The position numbers were made by a program, and so were the translations under genes. The notes under the pieces were generated by a model that did no database searches, was not told where the DNA came from, and saw only the letters and a program-made list of their open reading frames with translations. Below are positions 1 through 8,382 of a stretch of DNA of 64,000 nt, in pieces. Numbering within the stretch: position 1 is the stretch's first letter; the number at the start of each line of letters is the position of its first letter. The stretch spans positions 124,001-188,000 of the forward strand of contig NZ_JAQGJM010000001.1 in NCBI RefSeq assembly GCF_028290625.1. The letters are read 5' to 3'. This stretch comes from Devosia sp. (GTDB lineage Bacteria; Pseudomonadota; Alphaproteobacteria; Rhizobiales; Devosiaceae).

Positions 1-1
1 C

Positions 2-772
2 GTCGACTACAAGCGGGTGCTGGGGGCGCTGGCCCAGGACATCAGGCGGGCCGGGGCGGAGATCCGCTTCGGGGTCGCGCCAACCAGGATTTTTGAGGAA
101 GCAGGCGGCGTCACGATCGACACTATGGACGGCTCGCTACAGGCAGATCAGCTTGTGGCGTGCGCGGGGCTGCAATCGGACCGCGTCGCGCGGCTGGCCG
201 GGCTCGACATTGATTTCGCGATCGTACCGTTCCGGGGCGAATATTATCGCCTGGCGCCACGGCGCGACAACCTGGTGCGGGCCATGATTTACCCCGTGCC
301 TGACCCAAGCCTGCCATTCCTGGGGATTCACCTGACGCCGATGATCGATGGCGGCATCAGCGTCGGCCCCAATGCGGTGCTGGGGTTGGCGCGAGAGGGT
401 TATGCCAAAGGGCAATTTTCGCTTCGTGATATGGCCCAAATGGCCACTTTCCCCGGGTTTTGGCGCACAATGGGCCGCAATCTGCGGTCGGGCGTCGATG
501 AGATGGCTGACAGCCTCTTTCGCCGCCGCTATCTGGCGGCCTGCCGGAAATATTGCCCAGAACTGGAGCTTGAGGACCTGACGCCGATGCCGGCTGGTAT
601 CCGCGCGCAGGCCGTCCGCCGGGACGGTACCATGGTGCAGGATTTTCTGTTCATCGAGGCCGGCCGCATGCTGCATGTGTGCAATGCGCCGTCGCCGGCC
701 GCCACTTCGGCCCTGCCGATCGGGGAGCGCATTGCCCAAAGGGTGCTATCGCCCGAACACGCGCACGCCTGA
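2..772 (+). CDS. lhgO: L-2-hydroxyglutarate oxidase, C-terminal part (5' end outside window)
   Basis: The reading frame is open from the first bases of the window, so the N-terminal FAD-binding half lies upstream. About 256 C-terminal residues are visible. They read like the DAO-family LhgO/YgaF flavoenzyme, which oxidises L-2-hydroxyglutarate to 2-oxoglutarate: the substrate-domain stretch around FRGEYYRL, the PVPDPSLPFLGIHLT segment, the GPNAVL motif and the terminal GIRAQ...FNAPSPAATSALPIG-like FAD-contact region (here VCNAPSPAATSALPIG). The gene belongs to central metabolism and has no evident link to the polysaccharide locus that follows. It converges on the SARP-type regulator, 18 bases away. 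The family call is secure; only the missing 5' part limits it. Confidence 0.85.
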   Translation, partial: VDYKRVLGALAQDIRRAGAEIRFGVAPTRIFEEAGGVTIDTMDGSLQADQLVACAGLQSDRVARLAGLDIDFAIVPFRGEYYRLAPRRDNLVRAMIYPVPDPSLPFLGIHLTPMIDGGISVGPNAVLGLAREGYAKGQFSLRDMAQMATFPGFWRTMGRNLRSGVDEMADSLFRRRYLAACRKYCPELELEDLTPMPAGIRAQAVRRDGTMVQDFLFIEAGRMLHVCNAPSPAATSALPIGERIAQRVLSPEHAHA

Positions 773-785
773 GGCAGGCGCGTGC
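763..785. terminator. Hairpin between convergent genes
   Basis: The arms GCACGCCTG and CAGGCGCGTGC pair over nine bases with a two-base bulge and a three-base loop. The hairpin overlaps the stop codon of the LhgO gene and precedes the end of the convergent regulator. No T-run follows on either strand, so intrinsic termination is only a possibility. Confidence 0.3.
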
Positions 786-790
786 CCCGG

Positions 791-1543
791 CTAGTTGGCC
801 GGCGCTCGACTGATCAAGCGCTGATAGAGCCGGACAGTCTCCTCGTCGGGGTCAACGCCCAGCTCATTGCGCAAGCGGCGCACGCACTCCTCGTAGAGCA
901 GGCGCAAGGAGGAAAACTGCCCATTGGCCGCAGCGTCATACATCAGGGCCCGATGGGCGCCTTCATGATAGGGATCCACTTGCAGCAGCCGCTTGGCGCA
1001 GAATTGGCGATGATGGGCCGTTAGCGGGCTGTCGGGCAATACCGCCCGCGAAATGGCGCTAACGAAATCGTAGCGCAGCGCCGAACGCTTGTAGGACAGC
1101 CATTCCTCAAAGCCTTCGCCTGCCGCGCGCAGCGACCCCAGCAGTTCACCATTGTAGATATCGCACATCCGCACCCACGCCCGGGGCGTTGGATTGGCGG
1201 CAAGTTCGACGAACTCGGCAAGATCGAAATAGATATGCTCGCTTAAAGTAAGCCAAGCCATGTTCGGATCGGTTGCCAATAGATGCAGGTCGTTCTCGTC
1301 CTGGAAGCGACGTATGCGAACGAGAGACTGCCTTATATCGGCGCTAGCCTGCTCCGAACCGCCATCCGACCAGATCAAATCTCCGACGCGCCGGCGCATG
1401 ACCGGTTTGCCGCGTCCCTCAAGCAGGACGTAGACCAAAAAGCGCAAGAAATTGACCGGCGGATTGACCAAACGTCCTCCCACCGATACGTGGCAATCGC
1501 CAAAAGTCAGTATGGATATCTTAGGTGTACTGCTCGTAATCAT
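791..1543 (-). CDS. SARP/BTAD-type transcriptional regulator
   Basis: This is a 250-residue protein. The N-terminal half (about residues 8-100) resembles the OmpR-type winged helix of SARP regulators, with VGGRLV near residue 22 and an arginine-rich recognition region around SADIRQSLVRIRR. The C-terminal half (about 110-245) fits the bacterial transcriptional activator domain: helical, with YHEGAHRALMYDAAANGQ and a closing LRNELGVDPDEETVRLYQRL that is nearly diagnostic. It lacks the NB-ARC and TPR extensions of large SARPs. It lies downstream of a LuxR-type regulator on the same strand, 258 bases apart, at the edge of the EPS locus, so a role in controlling that locus is plausible but inferred. 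The ATG has no strong Shine-Dalgarno sequence. Confidence 0.75.
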   Translation of the reverse strand: MITSSTPKISILTFGDCHVSVGGRLVNPPVNFLRFLVYVLLEGRGKPVMRRRVGDLIWSDGGSEQASADIRQSLVRIRRFQDENDLHLLATDPNMAWLTLSEHIYFDLAEFVELAANPTPRAWVRMCDIYNGELLGSLRAAGEGFEEWLSYKRSALRYDFVSAISRAVLPDSPLTAHHRQFCAKRLLQVDPYHEGAHRALMYDAAANGQFSSLRLLYEECVRRLRNELGVDPDEETVRLYQRLISRAPAN

Positions 1544-1589
1544 CTAAAGTGACAATCTGTGCAACGCACTCTTCAACATCAGCCAGTAA

Positions 1590-1623
1590 CGTGGCTCACG
1601 CACCGGCCGGGTGGAGAGCCACG
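1590..1623. repeat. Inverted repeat in the gap between the two regulators
   Basis: CGTGGCTC at 1590-1597 pairs with GAGCCACG at 1616-1623. Inside it, CACC and GGTG can form a second short stem. It sits in the 258-base gap downstream of the LuxR-type gene and upstream of the SARP gene. It could be a terminator or an operator; no T-run follows. The rest of the gap is AT-richer and holds no recognisable gene. Confidence 0.3.
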
Positions 1624-1801
1624 CTGCGACTTTAGTTCACAGGCGGAATTTAATGAAAATCTCTGCAAAAAGCGAGCAGAATCAACTAAATCGATGATCA
1701 ACTCTTTCGGACCGTCGCAATGCATATAAAGCCGTTCACTTTATCGACTTCATATGAACCGCGAACGGTCGTAGCTGGTTGCCGATTTATTTGCCAGGCA
1801 C

Positions 1802-2599
1802 CTAAATTTCCCGGGCTGTTACTGGCATGACGCCGGTCGATTGGTTGGGCACATAGCTCGGCCTGCGGTCGAAAGACCTGAACACGGCGGCGGCCTGGGT
1901 CCTGTTGTGGACCTTGAGCTTGCGGATGATATTGTGCACGTGCACCTTCACGGTGTGCTCGGACAATTCCATCTTGACCGCGATGATCTTGTTCTGCAGG
2001 CCATCCGACATCAACTCGAGCACTTCGGCTTCGCGGCTGGACAGCACGCCGGCCCCGTCGACCTCAGGCTGGTCGCCGCCGGTGTGTTGGCTGCGACGCG
2101 TGAGGAACCCCCGAGCGGCAGATCGTGGACTGACGACACTTGGGAAATATTCGCCACCATTGAGCAGGAGCCAAATGGTAGCAAGCCAGACATTGATCTG
2201 CAGATTAAACGGCACGAGACCCTGGATAGCCCGCTCGGCCACCACTGCCCGCAGGGCGGGATCTTCGTTCCAGCCGCTCTCCACCATTAACGCTATCGGT
2301 GTATTCGGATAGCGTTCGCGGCATTGCCCGATGACATTGGCGACGTTGCGGAACGCGAACGCGTCCAACAGGATTAGGCGTGGCAGATAGACTTCGTCAT
2401 CGTCATCCGGCAACTGGTTTGACAGTGTAATGCCTACTCGCGGGAAACATTGCTGAGCAGACTTAAGCAGGCTTTGGAAAGTCACGCCTGTATCGGCCAG
2501 TATGAGAATGCCGTCGCGGCCGTCGGCATCTTGGGATGGTGTAGTGTGCCAAACGGCATAGATTCCCTGTTCGGTACTAAGGCTGGTTACTTCAGACAT
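1802..2599 (-). CDS. LuxR-family regulator with a degenerate receiver domain
   Basis: The protein has 265 residues. Residues about 185-240 are a LuxR/FixJ-type helix-turn-helix: LSSREAEVLELMSDGLQNK, then SEHTVKVHVHNIIRKLKV. The N-terminal part (about 28-155) has the strand pattern of a receiver domain with RLILLDAF (Asp79), but the conserved lysine region is replaced by GLVPFN and the acidic pocket is poor. This resembles the CsgD/VpsT layout, in which a receiver-like domain works without canonical phosphorylation. CsgD and VpsT control matrix polysaccharide and fibre genes, which suits this neighbourhood; that link is inference. The start is an ATG preceded by a G-rich GGGGGCG. Confidence 0.8.
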   Translation of the reverse strand: MSEVTSLSTEQGIYAVWHTTPSQDADGRDGILILADTGVTFQSLLKSAQQCFPRVGITLSNQLPDDDDEVYLPRLILLDAFAFRNVANVIGQCRERYPNTPIALMVESGWNEDPALRAVVAERAIQGLVPFNLQINVWLATIWLLLNGGEYFPSVVSPRSAARGFLTRRSQHTGGDQPEVDGAGVLSSREAEVLELMSDGLQNKIIAVKMELSEHTVKVHVHNIIRKLKVHNRTQAAAVFRSFDRRPSYVPNQSTGVMPVTAREI

Positions 2600-2784
2600 T
2601 TGCGCCCCCGAATTGTGCGTTTATTTACGTTAAGTAGTTCAGCCGCAATTTAATGGAACATAGTTTGCGTGACTCGCCCGTGACTCTCCGCCCAGATGAA
2701 TTAGGCTGGTTTAAGGCGTTCGGGTATTGATGAGAGCCTTGTTTGGAGGCTTTTGCTACTTGCCAGAACTGGCGACTTGACAGG

Positions 2785-2801
2785 TTTCCGCGGCGCGGAA
2801 A
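2785..2801. promoter_or_regulatory. Perfect 17-base palindrome, operator candidate
   Basis: TTTCCGCG-g-CGCGGAAA is an exact inverted repeat with a single-base centre. It lies 185 bases upstream of the LuxR-type gene and immediately follows a TTGACA hexamer. Such compact dyads are typical of dimeric regulator sites. No bound protein can be named. Confidence 0.4.
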
Positions 2802-3235
2802 ACGCCGTTATTTTCCATATATATCAGTAGGTTACCTATCAGGAGCTACGCACAATCACCTGCTTTGGCGCGTGAACGGCTGCGCATGGAGGCGGCCAAG
2901 TTTCCACGGAGTCCGTACGCTGCCGCACCAATTGTGGTAGCGCTGCGGCGCCGGAAGATTTGTGAATGTTTAGTTAAAGCGGCTCGATCACGCGGAAGTG
3001 CATCCGCTTTTGGCCCCGATACTTGAGTTTGACTGTAAGGGGCAGTTTCGATCGATATCGACGATGCTGAGCCGCAATATCCGGTCCCGCGGCAGGACGT
3101 CCGGGCGGCGGGTAGTCCATATGGGCGCGTTTTCAACGTTTGCGGCGATGGGCGCTACGGCGCCCGCAGTAATACCTTCGAGTGGAGTAACGCCTGGCAG
3201 CCGATCGGCCTACGGCGGACGTCAAGGATCTGGAG

Positions 3236-3259
3236 GCGGAGGGCTCGCCAGCCCTCCGC
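3236..3259 (-). terminator. Hairpin downstream of the RTX gene
   Basis: GCGGAGGGCT and AGCCCTCCGC form a perfect ten-base GC-rich stem with a four-base loop. It starts 17 bases beyond the stop codon of the minus-strand RTX gene. There is no clear T-run. Confidence 0.5.
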
Positions 3260-3275
3260 TCAATGGAAGTGCCGA

Positions 3276-5129
3276 CTACATAATGAAGTCGCCGCTGCCG
3301 AGATGGATTTGCCCGGTGAGCTGGATCTCGAAGTCATGGACCCCGTCACCGTTCATATCACCCTGGACGATCGTCTGATTGTGGGCCGCATCGATGTGCC
3401 ATGCGACCTGGCCAGCCTTGTGGGTAAAGAGCTGGTCGTCGATAGCAAGGAAGCTGAACGCCTGATCGCCGCTCAGTTTGCCGTTGGCGTCGATCGCCGA
3501 CAGATCGATCTTGTCCTGGCCCTTGACGAAGTCGGTGATCACATCACGCGACATCGCATTGGTGCCCATGTCCGACACCGCCTTGAACAGGAAGGTATCG
3601 TTGCCAGTGCCACCGGTCATGACGTCGCGCCCGGCCCCACCGTAAATGGTGTCATGCCCGGCTTCGCCTTTGAGCACGTCGTTGCCGGCCTTGCCGTCGA
3701 TGTAGTTGTTACGAGCATCGCCCGTCAGCCGGTCTACGCCCGATGTACCGGTCAGCTTGATCAAGCCGGTGTCTGGCGTCGTCGTGGGGGGCGGGGTCGT
3801 CGTGCCACCACTGGGAGGCGTTGGTGTGCTCGGCGTTGTCGCTCCGGCACCGATGAAGTCGCTGGCCTTGAGGTTGAGCAGGCCCTTCAGTTCGATCTCG
3901 AAATCGTGGACGCCGTCACCGTTGATATCGCCCTGGATGACGGTCCGGCCCGTTGCGGCCTCGGTGTGCCAGGCCAGTTCACCGGCTGTCTTGGTAAAGC
4001 TGGCGTCGTTGCCGGCGATGAAGGTGAAGTCCTGGTTGCCAGCGAGTTTGCTATTGGCGTCGATGGCCGACAGGTCGATCTTGTCCTGGCCCTGGGTAAA
4101 GTCGGTAATGACGTCCCGCGCACCGGCACGCGTCCCCATATCGGCGACACTGCCGAACGCGAAGGTATCGTTACCCGCGCCCCCGGTCAGCACGTCATAG
4201 CCCGCGCCGCCCGTGATGGTATCGTTGCCAGCCATGCCATTGATCGTATCGTTGCCGGCCTTGCCGCTGATGGCATTGCTCGCGCTATCGCCGGTGAGAG
4301 CATCGGCACCGTCGGTGGGCGTGTTCGTTGCTGGCGGCGTGACTGGTGGTGAGACGACCGGCGGTGAGGTGACCGGTGGAATGGGCGTCGAACCACCCGA
4401 GCCCTGGTTGCCCAGTTGTGCGGCCAATGCATCGCCGTCGTTGACGTTGCCCGTATACACAGGGTTGGCGGCCGCGAAGTAGGTGTCGCCCCATTGGCCT
4501 GAGCCAATATGATTGTTGGTGACTTGCACATTCTCCGTGCCATTGCCATCAAGCCCGGTGACGTAGACCGTGTATCCGCCGCCGGTCAGCAGGTTGTTGT
4601 TCACCACCACGTTTGAGGTGTGTCCGAAGAAGTCGTCGATCATCACCGCGGCCGTTTGCCCGTGGTCGTTGATGACCGAGTTGTGCTCGATCCTGATATC
4701 GGAGACACCGCCGTCGACCTGGATACCGTCGTAGTGGGAGTCAGAAGTACCGCCGAGGTCGTGGATATAGTTGTCCTGGATCAGGACATGGTCACCGGTG
4801 ACATTGATACCGTCTGCCACGCCAGAGATGTCGTTGCCGATAAACTTGCCATAGCCGGAAATGCCCTGACCACCGGCATTGAGCCCGTTGATATCGCAGT
4901 TCTGGACAATGACTCCGTCGCTGCCATTCCTGATCTGCACCACCGCGAAGCTGCTCGAAGTGATCTTGCAGTTCTGCAAGGTGACGTTGTCGGCATCGAT
5001 ATAGACGCTACCGGTGATGTTGAGACCCGAGAGCACTGTGCCCGCCTTGGTGACGACGATGTCTCCGGAGGGGAGAAGTTTCACGCCGTCAGGGACGCCG
5101 GTGGTGGTTGCATCTGGCCATACTGCCAT
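3276..5129 (-). CDS. Secreted right-handed beta-helix protein with duplicated RTX/serralysin-type C-terminal domain
   Basis: This is a 617-residue protein. Residues about 20-235 carry short parallel beta-helix coils with NVTLQNCKI- and DGVIVQNCDI-like repeats, as in pectate-lyase-fold enzymes. Two Pro/Thr-rich linkers then alternate with two copies of one module of about 155 residues. Each copy has glycine- and aspartate-rich RTX nonapeptides (GGAGNDTF, GGTGNDTF), the RDVITDF..GQDKIDLSAIDAN motif of M10 serralysin C-terminal domains, and a GDxNGDGVHDFEI calcium-loop-like segment. There is no signal peptide, as expected for type I secretion. In rhizobia, PrsDE-type systems export RTX polysaccharide lyases that trim EPS; that analogy suggests an EPS-binding or EPS-processing role here. 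No catalytic residues could be assigned, so it may be only a matrix protein. Confidence 0.8.
   Translation of the reverse strand: MAVWPDATTTGVPDGVKLLPSGDIVVTKAGTVLSGLNITGSVYIDADNVTLQNCKITSSSFAVVQIRNGSDGVIVQNCDINGLNAGGQGISGYGKFIGNDISGVADGINVTGDHVLIQDNYIHDLGGTSDSHYDGIQVDGGVSDIRIEHNSVINDHGQTAAVMIDDFFGHTSNVVVNNNLLTGGGYTVYVTGLDGNGTENVQVTNNHIGSGQWGDTYFAAANPVYTGNVNDGDALAAQLGNQGSGGSTPIPPVTSPPVVSPPVTPPATNTPTDGADALTGDSASNAISGKAGNDTINGMAGNDTITGGAGYDVLTGGAGNDTFAFGSVADMGTRAGARDVITDFTQGQDKIDLSAIDANSKLAGNQDFTFIAGNDASFTKTAGELAWHTEAATGRTVIQGDINGDGVHDFEIELKGLLNLKASDFIGAGATTPSTPTPPSGGTTTPPPTTTPDTGLIKLTGTSGVDRLTGDARNNYIDGKAGNDVLKGEAGHDTIYGGAGRDVMTGGTGNDTFLFKAVSDMGTNAMSRDVITDFVKGQDKIDLSAIDANGKLSGDQAFSFLAIDDQLFTHKAGQVAWHIDAAHNQTIVQGDMNGDGVHDFEIQLTGQIHLGSGDFIM
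3279..4330 (-). repeat. Tandem duplication of the RTX + M10-type C-terminal module
   Basis: The last roughly 350 residues of the beta-helix protein hold two closely similar copies of one RTX module. They share DMGT..., RDVITDF, GQDKIDLSAIDAN and the QGDxNGDGVHDFEI block, and are separated by a Pro/Thr linker. The repeat is clear at protein level and much weaker at DNA level, so it is an old duplication. Boundaries are approximate. Confidence 0.7.
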
Positions 5130-5322
5130 CTGATGTTCCTTTGGTTGTTATCACGAGAGCGTGTTTGACGTCCAAATTGGGCTGTCGAGAGGCCAAGACG
5201 GCTTAAAGGGCCCGCAAACTGCCCTATTGCGGCCTCAATTCCGTAAGCGATAAAACGGGGGGCAAACAAGTAACTGAGGAATCAGCAGAAAACAGAGGTC
5301 GATTCGTTTTGGATGATTATGG

Positions 5323-5337
5323 TTAAAATCATCTTAA
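5323..5337. promoter_or_regulatory. CtrA-type binding site TTAA-N7-TTAA
   Basis: TTAA, seven bases, TTAA: an exact match to the consensus of the alphaproteobacterial cell-cycle regulator CtrA. It lies about 195 bases upstream of the RTX gene and 220 bases upstream of wzx, inside a non-coding gap. A second exact match occurs upstream of wecB. Confidence 0.5.
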
Positions 5338-5504
5338 TGTACGAATATTCCGGGCGTCCCCGCAAATGTGATCAATTCGCAACACTTTTATGCAAGTATC
5401 CACAAACAAGGTGCCGGATACATCAAAAGGATTACTGCGTTTGATCGCGCATACATCGTTCGGGCTATCTCGTTGGTCGCAGAATACATTTTCGCTGATT
5501 GTAG

Positions 5505-5536
5505 GCGGCCTTACGGTTTGAGAGGCTCAAAGCCGC
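5505..5536 (+). promoter_or_regulatory. Leader hairpin ahead of wzx
   Basis: GCGGC ... TTTGAG-agg-CTCAAA-g-CCGC can fold into a stem interrupted by a bulge. It ends about 20 bases before the wzx start and is followed by a run of A and the GAGAGG ribosome-binding site. It may affect translation; this is unproven. Confidence 0.25.
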
Positions 5537-5558
5537 GCGAAAAAAATCTGAGAGGATT

Positions 5559-7139
5559 GTGGTGGGCAAGGACACAATTAGGTCGGTGACGCCCGACGCT
5601 GGGTCGGCGACCTCTGCCTCGCGATACGGGGACATCATCAAGTCGACCTCGCTGATCGGCGCGTCCTCGATCGTCAATATCGCCATGTCGGTGATCCGGC
5701 TCAAAGTGCTGGCCGTCTATCTCGGGCCCGGCGGCATCGCGCTGTTCGGGATCTACAACGTCATTGTCGATCTTGCGGTCGCGCTGGCCGGCCTGGGCGT
5801 CCAGTCCAGCGGGGTCAGGCAGGTTGCGGTGTCCGTGTCGAGCGATGACCAGGCCAAGGTGGCGCGGGTCGCGCGCGTGCTGACCCTGACGTCATGGGTG
5901 TTGGGTGCGCTGGGTGCGGCGCTGTTGATCGCATTGGCCGGACCGATATCCCAATTGTCTTTCGGCAGCGAGGCGCATGCATGGGGTGTCGTGTTGCTGG
6001 GCCTGGCGGTGCTGTTGCGCATCGTGGCCGGTGCACCGGCCGCCCTGATCCAGGGCCACCGGCGCATCGGCGACATGGCGCGAGTGGCGGTGGTGGGCGC
6101 CGTGCTCAACACCGCTGCGGCCATTCCATTGGTTTACTTCTTTGGCGAGGCCGGCATCGTGCCCTCGATCATCGCCGTGGCGCTGACCTCGTGGCTGGCC
6201 GCCCAATGGTATGGCCGCAAGATCGTGCTGCCCAGGACCAAGCTGTCATGGTCGGACTTTACCGCCGAAACCCGGCTGCTGCTGCAATTGGGCTTCGCCT
6301 TCATGGCGAGCGGCCTTCTCGCCGCAGCATCGGCATTCTTGATCCGCATCTTCATCGTCCAGCAGAACGGTGTTGAAGCGGCCGGCAATTACCAGGCGGC
6401 CTGGGCGCTGGGCGGCATCTATGTGGGCTTTATCCTCCAGGCCATGGGCGCCGATTTCTATCCGCGCCTGTCGGCTGTGGCCGACGACAATGTGGCATGC
6501 ACCCGCATGGTCAACGAGCAGTCGCGCATCAGTATCCTCCTGGCCGGTCCGGGACTGTTGGCCACGCTGGCGCTGTCCCCGCTGGTCATGGCCGTGTTCT
6601 ACTCCACCCAGTTTGCCGATGCGGTGCCGGTGCTGCGCTGGTTCTGCCTGGGCATGTTGCTGCGCGTGATCGCCTGGCCGATGGGGTTCGTCATTCTGGC
6701 CAAAGGCAATCAGAAGATGTTCTTCTGGACCGAACTCGCCGCCACCGTGGTGCAGCTTGGACTCGTCTGGGTTCTGCTGCGTGTGGTGGGTCTGGCCGGC
6801 GCCGGCATCGCCTTTGTGGGGCTTTATGTCTGGCATGGCGTGCTGATCTATTATCTGGTGCGGCGGATAAGCGGCTTTCGCTGGTCGCACGAGAACCTGT
6901 TACTCATCGCCATGTTCGTGGGTCTTACGGGATTAACGCTGATCGCGGTCGAGCTGCTGCCGTTCTGGTCGGGGCTCGGCGTGGCGCTGATCGGCACGGC
7001 CATCGGAAGCTGGTTTTCGCTGGCCCAGCTTGTCCGCCTGGTGCCGCGGCAATGGATACCCTCGAGGTTGCAGCCGCTGGTCTATTTTGTACTGCGGCAT
7101 GAGCCGCAAATGGCAGCGCCCGCGACCGACCGCGTGTAA
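5559..7139 (+). CDS. wzx: Wzx-type polysaccharide flippase (MOP superfamily)
   Basis: This 526-residue integral membrane protein has 12-14 predicted hydrophobic segments, the usual size and shape of O-antigen/EPS repeat-unit flippases. After a short polar N-terminus, KSTSLIGASSIVNIAMSVIR and LAVYLGPGGIALFGIYN match the start of RfbX/Wzx-like proteins. It would move the undecaprenyl-PP-linked repeat unit across the inner membrane. Two adjacent GTG codons (5559 and 5562) can start it. GAGAGG at 5550-5555 lies three bases from the first and six from the second, so 5562 is the better-spaced start. The gene stands alone and converges on the sugar-nucleotide operon; a strong hairpin lies between them. 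Confidence 0.85.
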   Translation: MVGKDTIRSVTPDAGSATSASRYGDIIKSTSLIGASSIVNIAMSVIRLKVLAVYLGPGGIALFGIYNVIVDLAVALAGLGVQSSGVRQVAVSVSSDDQAKVARVARVLTLTSWVLGALGAALLIALAGPISQLSFGSEAHAWGVVLLGLAVLLRIVAGAPAALIQGHRRIGDMARVAVVGAVLNTAAAIPLVYFFGEAGIVPSIIAVALTSWLAAQWYGRKIVLPRTKLSWSDFTAETRLLLQLGFAFMASGLLAAASAFLIRIFIVQQNGVEAAGNYQAAWALGGIYVGFILQAMGADFYPRLSAVADDNVACTRMVNEQSRISILLAGPGLLATLALSPLVMAVFYSTQFADAVPVLRWFCLGMLLRVIAWPMGFVILAKGNQKMFFWTELAATVVQLGLVWVLLRVVGLAGAGIAFVGLYVWHGVLIYYLVRRISGFRWSHENLLLIAMFVGLTGLTLIAVELLPFWSGLGVALIGTAIGSWFSLAQLVRLVPRQWIPSRLQPLVYFVLRHEPQMAAPATDRV

Positions 7140-7150
7140 GGCGCAAAAAC

Positions 7151-7182
7151 TTAGGTCCACGCCCGTGAGGGTGTGGACCTAA
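7151..7182 (-). terminator. Strong hairpin terminator between wzx and the amino-sugar operon
   Basis: TTAGGTCCAC pairs perfectly with GTGGACCTAA. The stem extends inward through GCCC/GGGT to a four-base GTGA loop, giving about 14 pairs. On the minus strand it is followed by GTTTTTG, the layout of a Rho-independent terminator for the six-gene operon. On the plus strand the T-run is missing, so effect on wzx is less certain. Confidence 0.75.
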
Positions 7183-7203
7183 TAAAAGACGATATCGCTT
7201 GGT

Positions 7204-8382
7204 CTAGAATGCGTGCTCGGGAACCCGAGCCAGGGCCTGGCCTAACTCGCTCGCCACATAGCCCACATCGTCCTCGCTCATCTGGACGAACAGCGGCAGC
7301 ATGATCGCGGTGCGTTGGGCGGCTTCCGAACGGGCGAGGGAACCGTGGATGCGATAGTTGCCGCGCTCGCCATAGGCCGGCTCCAGATGGGAATTCATCA
7401 CGCCGCGGCGGGTCGAAATGCCACGATCGAGCATGACCTGCATGACATTTGCCTGGTCCGCTTCGGCTGGCAAGGTCACGCAGTAACTTTGCCAATTGCT
7501 ACGCGCCCAGTTCGGCTCGGTCGGCGGACGCAGACCATCGATGCGCGACAGCAGGGACGTATAGAGCGCCCCGAGCTTGCGCCGGGCGGCGATGATTTCC
7601 GGCAGGCGGGTAAGCTGTACCCGGCCGATGGCGGCCTGCAGATCGGTCATGCGATAGTTGAACCCGACCTCGTCATAGCTCTCGAAGATCACCTGACGGG
7701 AACCATGCCGCACGGTATCGGGCACCGTCATGGCATGCTGGCGCAGCAGGCGAAACTTTCGGTCATAATCCGGGTTGGCGGTGGTCAGCATGCCGCCGTC
7801 GCCGGTGGTGACGACCTTGCGCGGGTGAAACGAGAAGCACGCAATATCGGCATGCGGCTTGCCGATGCGCTCCCAATTGCCATTCCACAACATCTCGCTG
7901 CCGATGGCGCAGGCCGCGTCCTCGATCAACGTGATGCCATGTTGGCGGGCGATCGGCACGATACGCGCCAGGTCGCACGGCATGCCCAACTGGTGCACGA
8001 CGATGATGGCCTTGGTACGCGCCGTGATGGCTGCGGCGATCTGGTCGGGGTCGATATTAAAGCCGTGGGCCTCGATATCGACGAAGACCGGCGTCGCGCC
8101 GCAATAGCGGATGGCATTGGCGGTGGCGATAAAGGAGTGGCTGACGGTGATGACTTCATCGCCCTGCTCAACCCCAGCCGCGATCAGCGCCAGATGCAGT
8201 GCCGTCGTGCAGTTGGAGACGGCGCACGCAAACGGGGCGTTCACGTAGGCGGCGAATTCCTGCTCGAACTTGGCGACTTCGGGGCCTTGGGTTACCCAGC
8301 CGGAGAGGATCACCCGTCGCGCGGCTTCCACTTCGAGCTCGTCGAGAACGGGCTTGGCGACGGGTATCTGACGCGTGCTCAT
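7204..8382 (-). CDS. DegT/DnrJ/EryC1/StrS sugar aminotransferase (first of two)
   Basis: The protein has 392 residues with the ArnB/DegT fold. The PLP lysine is Lys189 in SFHPRKVVTTGDGG, Asp155 in LIEDAACA should bind the pyridine nitrogen, and SNCTTALHLAL fits the phosphate region. These enzymes transaminate keto-sugar nucleotides. The start is the ATG overlapping the TGA of the upstream epimerase gene (ATGA); an in-frame ATG 39 bases earlier would overlap that gene further and is less likely. It is last in a six-gene operon. No 4,6-dehydratase is beside it, so whether the amino group goes to C3 or C4 cannot be told. Confidence 0.85.
   Translation of the reverse strand: MSTRQIPVAKPVLDELEVEAARRVILSGWVTQGPEVAKFEQEFAAYVNAPFACAVSNCTTALHLALIAAGVEQGDEVITVSHSFIATANAIRYCGATPVFVDIEAHGFNIDPDQIAAAITARTKAIIVVHQLGMPCDLARIVPIARQHGITLIEDAACAIGSEMLWNGNWERIGKPHADIACFSFHPRKVVTTGDGGMLTTANPDYDRKFRLLRQHAMTVPDTVRHGSRQVIFESYDEVGFNYRMTDLQAAIGRVQLTRLPEIIAARRKLGALYTSLLSRIDGLRPPTEPNWARSNWQSYCVTLPAEADQANVMQVMLDRGISTRRGVMNSHLEPAYGERGNYRIHGSLARSEAAQRTAIMLPLFVQMSEDDVGYVASELGQALARVPEHAF

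Larger units (their letters stand above)
2600..3275. other. 676-base region without a recognisable gene
   Basis: This gap lies upstream of the LuxR-type gene and downstream of the RTX gene, both on the minus strand. Short open frames here show no family features. It contains a 17-base palindrome (2785-2801), a TTGACA at 2777-2782 and, at its right end, the hairpin behind the RTX gene. It is AT-richer near 2600-2950, as expected for the promoter of the LuxR-type gene. Confidence 0.5.
5130..5558. promoter_or_regulatory. Divergent intergenic region, RTX gene / wzx
   Basis: This 429-base AT-rich gap separates the minus-strand RTX gene from the plus-strand flippase and must contain both promoters. 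It holds a CtrA-type site (5323-5337) and a hairpin in the wzx leader (5505-5536). No coding function is recognisable. Confidence 0.55.

Noticed and set aside
3303-4352. 349-codon plus-strand frame
   Set aside because: Antisense to the RTX repeats; the repetitive translation mirrors the calcium-binding repeats on the other strand.
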